Under the pieces are notes generated by a model, which did no database searches, was not told the DNA's origin, and saw nothing but the letters and a program-made list of their open reading frames with translations. A stretch of 64,000 nt of DNA from the NCBI RefSeq assembly GCF_004345245.1, contig NZ_SLUQ01000001.1:186001-250000 (forward strand), read 5' to 3'. Positions 57,707 to 64,000 of this stretch are shown here, in pieces; within the stretch, counting starts at the first letter, position 1, and the number at the start of each line of letters is the position of its first letter. Position numbers and translations under genes: made by a program. The DNA is from Rhizobium sp. BK251 (GTDB taxonomy: Bacteria; Pseudomonadota; Alphaproteobacteria; Rhizobiales; Rhizobiaceae).

Positions 57707-59260
57707 ATGACCGAGCCCACATCAACCGTTACAGTGGTGGAAGAGGAGTTGGCGCGCCGGCGGCGCTGGTCGACGCCGATCCTGTTTGCCGTCCTCGCCG
57801 TCTTTGTCCTCGGCCTTGCCGTCCTCGTCGCCGGCATCCTGGGGCTGCGCATGTATTTTTCGAACGACACGCGCTATTACCCGGACCCCGTCGAGCACTT
57901 CAAATACGGCTCGATCGGTGCGGAGGAGAACAGCGGCATCCCCTATAAGGTCTGGATGACGCTGCCGAAGCTGTTTCCGGATGCCTTCGAGGGCCGGGAT
58001 GACTATTCGGCCTTCGGCTTTCTCTACGAACAGGAAGACGGCAAGCAGCGAGACCTGCCCATCGGCATATCGAAGCGCAACGTGCATGGCGTCGATGTGG
58101 TTTGGTTCAATTGCGCCGTCTGCCATGTAGGTACCTGGCAATCGACCGCCGACGGGCCGAAGGAGATCGTGCTCGGTATGCCGTCGAACAATCTCCAGCT
58201 TCACCGCTTCATCGAGTTCGTGCTGTCGCTGGCGGCCGACGAGAAGCTGCAGCCGTCACGCCTCTTCGACGCCATGGACGATGCAGGCTACGGCCTAGGC
58301 CCGATCGAAACACTGGTCTGGCAGTTCGTCGTGATGCCGCGAATGCGGGAAGGGCTGATCGCCCGGCAGTCGCATCTTGCGCCGCTCCTTGATGTCCAGC
58401 CTGCCTGGGGTCCGGGGCGCGTCGATACGTTCAATCCCTACAAGGTGGGGAACATGGGCCTTCACCTCGCCGACCTGACGCAGGAGGAACGCATCGGCAC
58501 CACGGATTTCCCGTCGATATTCCTCCAAGGTCCACGGGAGGGAATGCATCTCCACTGGGACGGCAACAATACTTCTCTTGCGGAGCGCAATCTCTCCGCC
58601 GCGCTCGGCGCTGGTGTCACGCCCGAGACCGTGGATCATGAGGCGATCGAGCGCGTCGCCGACTGGTTGAAGACATTCAAGCCTCCTCCGAGCCCGCACG
58701 TCGTCGACGCAGCGGCCGCGGCGCGCGGCAAGCAAATCTACGCCAGCGAATGCGCCGCCTGCCATGGGTTCGAGGATGGCGAGACATACCGCTTCGAAGG
58801 CGCTCAACTCGGCCAGGTCGATCCGATCGGTTCTATAGGAACGGACCGCGCCCGCCTCGACAGCTACACCGAAAACTTCCGCCAGATGCAGCTCTCGGAG
58901 CTCTTTGCCGGCACGCCGTATCAGTTCAAGAATTTCACGAAGACCGATGGCTACGCGAACATGCCGCTCGACGGGCTTTGGCTGCGCGGGCCGTACCTTC
59001 ACAACGGCTCTGTACCGACGCTCGCAGATCTCTTGAAGCAGCCGAGCGAAAGGCCGACCGCCTTCACCCGGGACTCTGACGTGATCGATGATGCCCAGGG
59101 CGGCTTCGTTTCACCGTCCTGCACGCCCTCGGAAGGTCGCCAGCCGGCCTTCTGCTACGGCACGCGGCTTCCGGGCAACGGCAATGGCGGGCATCTATAT
59201 GGCACCTGGCTACCTGCTAACGAGAAAAGCGATCTCCTGGCGTATCTCCTGACTTTCTAG
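57707..59260 (+). CDS. Membrane-anchored di-heme cytochrome c
   Basis: The 517-residue protein has one transmembrane helix at about residues 24-46 and two CxxCH heme sites, CAVCH at residues 136-140 and CAACH at 349-353. The region between them contains further conserved aromatic segments, and a methionine that could be an axial ligand occurs in GYANMPLDGLW. The arrangement recalls di-heme cytochrome c peroxidases or dehydrogenase-linked cytochromes, with the heme domain in the periplasm. It follows the flavoenzyme gene after seven bases. The cytosolic enzymes encoded beside it would need a membrane carrier to reach these hemes, so the electron path is unclear. Confidence 0.87.
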   Translation: MTEPTSTVTVVEEELARRRRWSTPILFAVLAVFVLGLAVLVAGILGLRMYFSNDTRYYPDPVEHFKYGSIGAEENSGIPYKVWMTLPKLFPDAFEGRDDYSAFGFLYEQEDGKQRDLPIGISKRNVHGVDVVWFNCAVCHVGTWQSTADGPKEIVLGMPSNNLQLHRFIEFVLSLAADEKLQPSRLFDAMDDAGYGLGPIETLVWQFVVMPRMREGLIARQSHLAPLLDVQPAWGPGRVDTFNPYKVGNMGLHLADLTQEERIGTTDFPSIFLQGPREGMHLHWDGNNTSLAERNLSAALGAGVTPETVDHEAIERVADWLKTFKPPPSPHVVDAAAAARGKQIYASECAACHGFEDGETYRFEGAQLGQVDPIGSIGTDRARLDSYTENFRQMQLSELFAGTPYQFKNFTKTDGYANMPLDGLWLRGPYLHNGSVPTLADLLKQPSERPTAFTRDSDVIDDAQGGFVSPSCTPSEGRQPAFCYGTRLPGNGNGGHLYGTWLPANEKSDLLAYLLTF

Positions 59261-59270
59261 GCGAGGGACG

Positions 59271-59696
59271 ATGACATACTCACTTTCGATCGGCGGCAGC
59301 CGCGCAATCGCAACGGCAAAACGCAGACGCTTTCGGCTGATCTTTGCCGTCTGCCTCATCCTGCAGGTCCTCATCGGGATTGCTGCCATCGTCTGCCCGA
59401 TCTGGCTCGGGCACAAGATCGGCATGGATCTGTCGGGGCTGGCAACCGGCTGGGCGCGCGCCTGGGGCGTATTGATGCTGGTCTTCTGCTTCTTCCAGTC
59501 GCCGGGCTACCAGAACCCGATCGACGGCCGGGTCTGTGTCATGATCGGCCTTGTCGGCAGGGCAATACTCTTGATCACCTATCTCGCAATCCGCGGCCCG
59601 TTCCTGTGGCTGGCGTTGCTGGAGGCGGTGTTGCTCGTGCTGATCCTCGTTTCCTTCCAGTCGCTCATCAAGGCCGAGGTCATGTCGCGGCCATAA
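59271..59696 (+). CDS. Small four-helix membrane protein of unknown function
   Basis: The 141-residue protein has four predicted membrane helices (about residues 21-44, 62-78, 88-105 and 108-130). A short motif SPGYQNPIDGR lies in the loop between helices two and three. I do not recognise a family. It starts 10 bases after the cytochrome gene, so it may be a quinone- or cytochrome-interacting membrane partner, but no redox motif is visible. Confidence 0.72.
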   Translation: MTYSLSIGGSRAIATAKRRRFRLIFAVCLILQVLIGIAAIVCPIWLGHKIGMDLSGLATGWARAWGVLMLVFCFFQSPGYQNPIDGRVCVMIGLVGRAILLITYLAIRGPFLWLALLEAVLLVLILVSFQSLIKAEVMSRP

Positions 59697-59720
59697 AGGC
59701 ACGCGCAGAACGGGGGGAAC

Positions 59721-60761
59721 ATGGCAAGGGCGAAGCAGCGGAAGGCCCCGCAGAGGCCCCGGCAGCGAACACCGCGTTCGGTGCCGCCGATGGAGTATCA
59801 CGTGCTCCTGCGCAAGCTTGCTGACCCTGATGTTCCCGAGGAGGAATTGAAGCCCTACATCGAGACGAGGCCCACGGACCGGATCGCCATGGCGCCGGCG
59901 CTTCTTCCGAACGAAAACGTCACCTTCAACGAACCCGAATCCGTCAATGCCCGCGCGCGCGGCAATTGGGTTCTCGGCACCCTCAACGCCGCCTATCGCA
60001 ACCGGAGGCTCTCGCTGTTCAACCAGCGTGTCGCGGCAAAGGATCCGCGGCCGATCATCCTCGCAGAGGGGGATTCCTGGTTCGAGTATCCGCTCTTCAT
60101 CAAGGACACGATCGATCACCTGACGAGCAACTACACCATCTTCTGCATGAGCGGGGCGGGTGACGAGCTCGGCCAGATGGTCGATGCGATGGAGTTTGTG
60201 GATATCTGGCGCAACCTCAGGGACGAGAGAAAGCTGAATGTCCGGGCCATGCTCTTCTCCGCCGGCGGCAACGACATCGTCGGCGATGAGTTCGGCAAGT
60301 TCCTGAGACCGTTTGCCAATGGACAAGCGGCAAAGGACTGCCTGGACGTCAACGCCTGGAAGGCGAAGCTCGCCACGCTTCTCGATGGCTACGGCCGCGT
60401 GTTCAAGGCGGTGCGCAAGCTTGATCCGTCATTGCCCATTCTCGTCCACGCCTACGATTATGCAAATCCGCTTCCGAGCCAGGGACTGCAGATCCCGCCG
60501 CGAGACGGCTGGCTGGGGGAGCCGATGCGAAAGCGCGGCTATGCCGACGGACCGCTTCAGAGGGAGATCGTCAAGGTGCTGCTCGAGGAGGTCAACGTCG
60601 CCTTCAAATCCTTCGAGGGCAAGTTTCCCGGTGTTCATTTCGTCGACAATCGCGGCATCGTTAAGGGGCGCTGGTTCGACGAACTGCATCCCACCGATGA
60701 CGGCTTTCTTGATGTCGCCGCCAACTTTCGGGCGACGCTCCGCAAACTGGGCATAAAGTAA
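59721..60761 (+). CDS. SGNH/GDSL-type hydrolase
   Basis: The 346-residue protein carries the marks of an SGNH hydrolase: block I ILAEGDSWFEYP with the nucleophile Ser119, block III SAGGNDIVGDEF with Gly and Asn for the oxyanion hole, and block V DELHPTDDGF with the catalytic Asp and His near the C-terminus. There is no signal peptide; the N-terminus is very basic (MARAKQRKAPQRPRQR), which may bind membranes or nucleic acid. Family members are esterases, lipases or acyl hydrolases. In this operon it might release fatty acids for the dioxygenase, which is inference. It lies 24 bases after the small membrane protein gene. Confidence 0.82.
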   Translation: MARAKQRKAPQRPRQRTPRSVPPMEYHVLLRKLADPDVPEEELKPYIETRPTDRIAMAPALLPNENVTFNEPESVNARARGNWVLGTLNAAYRNRRLSLFNQRVAAKDPRPIILAEGDSWFEYPLFIKDTIDHLTSNYTIFCMSGAGDELGQMVDAMEFVDIWRNLRDERKLNVRAMLFSAGGNDIVGDEFGKFLRPFANGQAAKDCLDVNAWKAKLATLLDGYGRVFKAVRKLDPSLPILVHAYDYANPLPSQGLQIPPRDGWLGEPMRKRGYADGPLQREIVKVLLEEVNVAFKSFEGKFPGVHFVDNRGIVKGRWFDELHPTDDGFLDVAANFRATLRKLGIK

Positions 60762-60772
60762 GGGGATCGGAC

Positions 60773-62923
60773 ATGACGGCGCAGTCCTTGGACAACTGGA
60801 CTTCCGGTCTGCGGGGCGGACGCCACCTCATGTCCGAGCAGGCCGCCCGCGCGCTCGACGCGCAATTCTCGCCGAAAATCGAAATTGCCGCGGGTAAGCC
60901 GCTCGGCATTGTCGACACCGCCGTCCTAAACGTGCGCCCCGACCCGATCGACTTCCGCGACCGGATCTATGAGCCCGGGCTCGTCGAGATCGGCACCATA
61001 TTGCCGCCGCCCGACATGGCGAAGATGGGGCTTGCGGTACGCGCCCAGGGGTCGGAAGGAAGCTGCACCGGCCAGGCGCTTGCCGCCGTTGTCGACCTGC
61101 AGAACATCATCCGCCGGCACGCGGGCGCGGACGTACCCGAGCGGGTCAGCGCCCGCATGCTCTACGAGCAGGCCCGCCTGTTCGACGAATATGCCGACGA
61201 CAGATTGCCTGGCTCCAGCGCAAGGGGTGCGATCAAGGGCTTCTATCATCATGGGGTCTGCAGTTCGGTGGTTGTGCCCTACATCGACGGCGATGTTTCC
61301 TACAAGCTCACGGCACCGATCGCGAAGGATGCCAAGAAGGTCACGCTTGGCGCCTATTTCCGCCTCCGTCACTTCCTCAATCACTATCACGCCGCCCTTT
61401 CGGAGGCGAAGGCGATCTATTGCACCGCGATGATCCACAACGGCTGGTCGGCAGCCGAGGTGAGCCGGAACCAGGGGCGTATCCGATTACCGAAGGCCGG
61501 GGTAGCGGCGGCCCAACTCATCGGCGCCCATGCCTTCGCGATCGTCGGCTATGATTGCGATGGCTTCATCGTCCTCAACTCATGGGGCACGCGCTGGGGC
61601 GCCTTCGATTTTTCGGCCAAGGCCCATCCACGGCCGCAACCGGGCGAGGCGGCACCCGTGGGCCAGTTGCCCGGCATGGCGCACTGGTCTTTCGAAGATT
61701 GGAGCGCGCATGTTCTCGATGCGTGGGTCCTGCGGCTGCAGGCTCCCGCGGGACTGCCGTCTGGGTATGCCGGCGGCTATCGCACCGCCGCCAAGCAGGA
61801 CCTGCAGCCGGGATTTGGCCTCTTTCGCGCCTCCGAACCCAATCTCAAGATCGTCGGCAACTATATCCATGTGAAAGACGGCCGCTATTGCGGGGAGCCT
61901 CCCTATGCGTCGTCGGCCGAAGCGATCGAGGAGACGATCCGTCACCTGACGGATGAAAGCGACAAGGGCGGTGCAGGGAAATACGACCATGTCCTCTTCT
62001 ACGCGCATGGGGGGATCAACAGCCTTGATGCTGCTATCGCGCGAACCGCCGCCATGTCGGACGGCTTCAAGCGCAATCGGGTCTGGCCGATCTTCTATCT
62101 GTGGCGCACGGGGCTCGGCGAGGTCGCCGAAGATCTCATTGGCCGCGTATGGGAAAGGGTGTCCGGCCGTGCCGCCGGCCCCGGCCTCCAGGATCTGACC
62201 GACACCCTCATTGAGGGCGCAGCGCGTCCGCTCGTCACCCCTTTCTGGAGAGAGATGAAGACGGATGCCTTTCTCTGCTCGGATGTTTCCACCGAGAAAG
62301 CAGGTGATGCCTGGCGTGCCACACGGCGCATCATCGAGGCGGTCGCGGCCGGTGCGAATGCGAAGACCGTCCACTTCGTCGGCCACAGCGCCGGGGCGAC
62401 ATTCCTCGCGCACATGTTCGACCGCGCGAGGCAGGATGGTGTGTCGTTTGCCAAGCGCGTCGGCACCGTCAGCCTCTTTGCGCCCGCATGTGACGTGAGC
62501 ACGTTCACCACCATGCTGAAGCCGGTTGCGCCCGACCTGGTCGCCAAACGCGAGCCTTTTGCCGTCTACAATCTGACTGACACAGCAGAGCGCGACGACA
62601 ATGTGGTCGACCTCTACCGCAAATCGTTGCTCTATCTCGTCTCGAACGCGCTGGAGGGGAGGCCGGAGACGCCCATTGCGGGAATGGACAAGTTCATCAG
62701 GGGACATGAGGAAGGCATAGCCTATCATCTCGCAGGGTCGACCGACCGCGACGGCAAGCCAATTCCCTTACCACGGCAGGTGAGCCGGTCTTCGTCTCAC
62801 GGCGGGTTCGACAACGACCCTTTGACAATGAACCATGTGCTCGCCCGCGTGATCGGTGCGGCGGGGCCATCGGCTCTCAAGTGCGGCTTCAACTCGGCTG
62901 AATTGTCGGGGGACCTGTTCTGA
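60773..62923 (+). CDS. Fusion of a papain-like C1 peptidase and an alpha/beta hydrolase
   Basis: The 716-residue protein has two catalytic parts. The first (residues about 75-330) is a C1A papain-like peptidase: Cys98 in GSEGSCTGQALA, His253 in AHAFAIVGYD and Asn269 in VLNSWGTRWGAFDF. The second (about 395-690) is an alpha/beta hydrolase, with YAHGGINSLDAA near its start and nucleophile Ser539 in VGHSAGATFLAHMF. No signal peptide is seen. The combination is unusual. It might be a defence, maturation or lipid-remodelling enzyme; the last gene of the operon, it starts 11 bases after the SGNH hydrolase gene. Confidence 0.83.
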   Translation: MTAQSLDNWTSGLRGGRHLMSEQAARALDAQFSPKIEIAAGKPLGIVDTAVLNVRPDPIDFRDRIYEPGLVEIGTILPPPDMAKMGLAVRAQGSEGSCTGQALAAVVDLQNIIRRHAGADVPERVSARMLYEQARLFDEYADDRLPGSSARGAIKGFYHHGVCSSVVVPYIDGDVSYKLTAPIAKDAKKVTLGAYFRLRHFLNHYHAALSEAKAIYCTAMIHNGWSAAEVSRNQGRIRLPKAGVAAAQLIGAHAFAIVGYDCDGFIVLNSWGTRWGAFDFSAKAHPRPQPGEAAPVGQLPGMAHWSFEDWSAHVLDAWVLRLQAPAGLPSGYAGGYRTAAKQDLQPGFGLFRASEPNLKIVGNYIHVKDGRYCGEPPYASSAEAIEETIRHLTDESDKGGAGKYDHVLFYAHGGINSLDAAIARTAAMSDGFKRNRVWPIFYLWRTGLGEVAEDLIGRVWERVSGRAAGPGLQDLTDTLIEGAARPLVTPFWREMKTDAFLCSDVSTEKAGDAWRATRRIIEAVAAGANAKTVHFVGHSAGATFLAHMFDRARQDGVSFAKRVGTVSLFAPACDVSTFTTMLKPVAPDLVAKREPFAVYNLTDTAERDDNVVDLYRKSLLYLVSNALEGRPETPIAGMDKFIRGHEEGIAYHLAGSTDRDGKPIPLPRQVSRSSSHGGFDNDPLTMNHVLARVIGAAGPSALKCGFNSAELSGDLF

Positions 62924-63369
62924 AAACCGAGCCGTTCTCAAGCTCTGGATGGCTGACATCGGCGCTGCAATGCAGCGATCAGGCGTTTGCGAACGGCGAA
63001 ACCAGTGCACCTCGCGCTAAATTGATAGCTGAACGTAGGCCGCTAGCCGTCACAATGCGCACGGGGCAGCCGGCTTAATACTTCAGGGTGATTGAGGTCG
63101 CGCGCAGCAGCATATCTCTTTGTTATAAAAGGACTTATTTCGGACCAAAATCTGCCGAACAAGCTATATTGCCCTTTTGCAAATTCGCTCTATCTCCTCG
63201 GAGCCGGAAACGAGATTTGCTTGGCTGGTGGTCGAGTGACCCCGAGACATCACGGTAATTTTGGCTTGCCCATACCGCAATGCAGCAATAAAAGGTTACC
63301 GGCATCTTAACGATGCGTTTGACGCAAACTGGAGAGGAACTCACCAGATTTACGCATAGAAGGAGACGT
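62924..63369. other. Intergenic region after the alpha-dioxygenase operon
   Basis: The 446-base stretch is AT-richer than the operon from about 63100 onward. I see no terminator with a clear T run behind the last operon gene and no convincing coding frame. The distal part should contain the promoter of the small XRE gene. Confidence 0.4.
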
Positions 63370-63372
63370 ATG

Positions 63373-63612
63373 ATGTCCATTTCGTTGAATAATTTTCAAC
63401 ATGCTGTGCCGGTTGCCGGTGTTGGTAGCCGCGTGAAGGCGGCCCGTGAGGCGGTTGGTTATAGTATTGAAGATCTGGCCGTTACATGCGGCTTGGCAAT
63501 TCCGGAGATTTCCGCAATCGAAGACGGCTCGGATGCCGATCCTACAAGGCTGAAGCGCATCGCTGCCGCGCTCCAGCTTCCGTTGTCCGCATTGCTGGGC
63601 GCTGACGTTTGA
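63373..63612 (+). CDS. Small XRE-type helix-turn-helix protein
   Basis: The 79-residue protein consists mostly of a Cro/C1-type helix-turn-helix (residues about 17-74: SRVKAAREAVGYSIEDLAVT, then GLAIPEISAIEDGSDADPTR). It probably binds DNA as a dimer. Two adjacent ATG codons are possible at 63370 and 63373; AGGAG at 63361-63365 gives the better spacing for the second. Its position after the alpha-dioxygenase operon makes it a candidate regulator of that operon or of itself, but nothing in the sequence shows the target. Confidence 0.85.
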   Translation: MSISLNNFQHAVPVAGVGSRVKAAREAVGYSIEDLAVTCGLAIPEISAIEDGSDADPTRLKRIAAALQLPLSALLGADV

Positions 63613-63620
63613 ATTTCGAT

Positions 63621-63656
63621 CCCGGCTGCCCGGTCGATCATGACCGGACGGCCGGG
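63621..63656. terminator. Long near-perfect hairpin after the XRE gene
   Basis: CCCGGCTGCCCGGTC and GACCGGACGGCCGGG can form a 15-base stem with two mismatches around a six-base loop. There is no T run after it, so it may be a Rho-dependent stop, an RNA-stabilising structure or a protein binding site. Confidence 0.5.
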
Positions 63657-63864
63657 AAACACCGTCAGATACTTGCCCCTCCCTCACGGCTCCTCACAGG
63701 GGCTTTGCCTGACGGATCGCGCTGCCGTCGATTGAATCCCGATGACATCGATCTGAGTTCCCCGGTGCAAAGCGTGGAAGCATCCCTTCGGCCGTATGTC
63801 GCGCCGGCTTTATCGGTGGAACCTCGCAGCGTCTCGCCCGTTCCTTTCCCGGAAAGGTGATGCC

Positions 63865-64000
63865 ATGACGAGATCGCTTATATACGGTGCGACCAAGGTC
63901 GATGAAACGAGCGGCGCGTATGCGGCCGTTGCCAGCCTCGAACAATTCCAGTGGAAGAGCCGGGTGATCGTCATCTTCTCGGATGATGACAATTCGCGTG
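63865..64000 (+). CDS. DUF4174-like protein (3' end beyond the window)
   Basis: Only the first 45 codons are visible. The segment LEQFQWKSRVIVIFSDDD resembles the beginning of DUF4174 proteins, whose thioredoxin-like fold starts with a similar W-K-x-R-V strand. Most members are exported, but no signal peptide is seen here before it, so this may be a cytosolic variant. A GGAAAGGTGATGCC sequence before the ATG contains a plausible ribosome binding site. Identification is tentative because most of the gene is missing. Confidence 0.6.
   Translation, partial: MTRSLIYGATKVDETSGAYAAVASLEQFQWKSRVIVIFSDDDNSR

Noticed and set aside
63609..63860. An 83-codon frame between the XRE gene and the DUF4174-like gene
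   Set aside because: It would start with TTG overlapping the stop codon, spans the hairpin at 63621-63656, and shows no domain.

Overview
The window reads as chromosomal DNA of an alphaproteobacterium of the Rhizobiales, very close to Sinorhizobium (Ensifer) meliloti. The basis is GC-rich coding sequence, the aglR/aglEFGAK alpha-glucoside locus, the zwf-pgl-edd operon, a cbrA-type PdhS-family kinase beside a phasin gene and acsA2, and an alphaproteobacterial tRNA-His that lacks an encoded G-1 and carries A73. I see no insertion sequence, phage gene, CRISPR array or replication origin.

Layout. 1-4.5 kb: the 3' end of a flagellar operon (flhA partial, fliR, a FliJ-like coiled coil, a FlgJ-type rod-binding protein, a FlgN-like protein, an anchored protein) closed by a terminator. 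4.8-6.7 kb: a WecG/TagA/CpsF glycosyltransferase and folD. 6.7-14.6 kb: alpha-glucoside regulator aglR, divergent from aglEFGAK, with two LacI-type operators between them. 14.7-19.2 kb: a small PilZ-like protein, then the Entner-Doudoroff genes zwf-pgl-edd on the minus strand. 19.4-23.4 kb: puuA-puuB for putrescine breakdown and a BaiN/YhiN-like flavoprotein. 23.6-30 kb: a 47-aa membrane peptide, two tandem chemoreceptors and a LuxR-type regulator. 30-33.3 kb: isocitrate lyase aceA with a small companion gene, divergent from a RamB-like regulator. 33.4-37.5 kb: putrescine-type ABC importer potFGHI. 37.5-46.2 kb: an AsmA-like protein, acetoacetyl-CoA synthetase acsA2, cbrA, phasin and tRNA-His. 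46.2-53.1 kb: membrane or exported proteins of poorly known function (DUF2950, DUF3300, DUF4126) and an MltF-like lytic transglycosylase.

53.6-62.9 kb: the most unusual region, seven tightly packed plus-strand genes. The first closely resembles plant fatty-acid alpha-dioxygenases and keeps their distal His, Tyr and proximal His. It is followed by a very short P450-like protein, an Old Yellow Enzyme family oxidoreductase with a C-terminal cysteine cluster, a membrane-anchored di-heme cytochrome c, a small membrane protein, an SGNH hydrolase and a fusion of a papain-like peptidase with an alpha/beta hydrolase. I propose a lipid-oxygenation (oxylipin) system; the substrate, product and function of the whole are inference.

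The window ends with a small XRE regulator and the start of a DUF4174-type gene. Several loci connect metabolically: potFGHI could supply putrescine to puuAB; agl sugars yield glucose for the Entner-Doudoroff genes; aceA, acsA2 and the phasin all concern acetyl-CoA and polyhydroxybutyrate.
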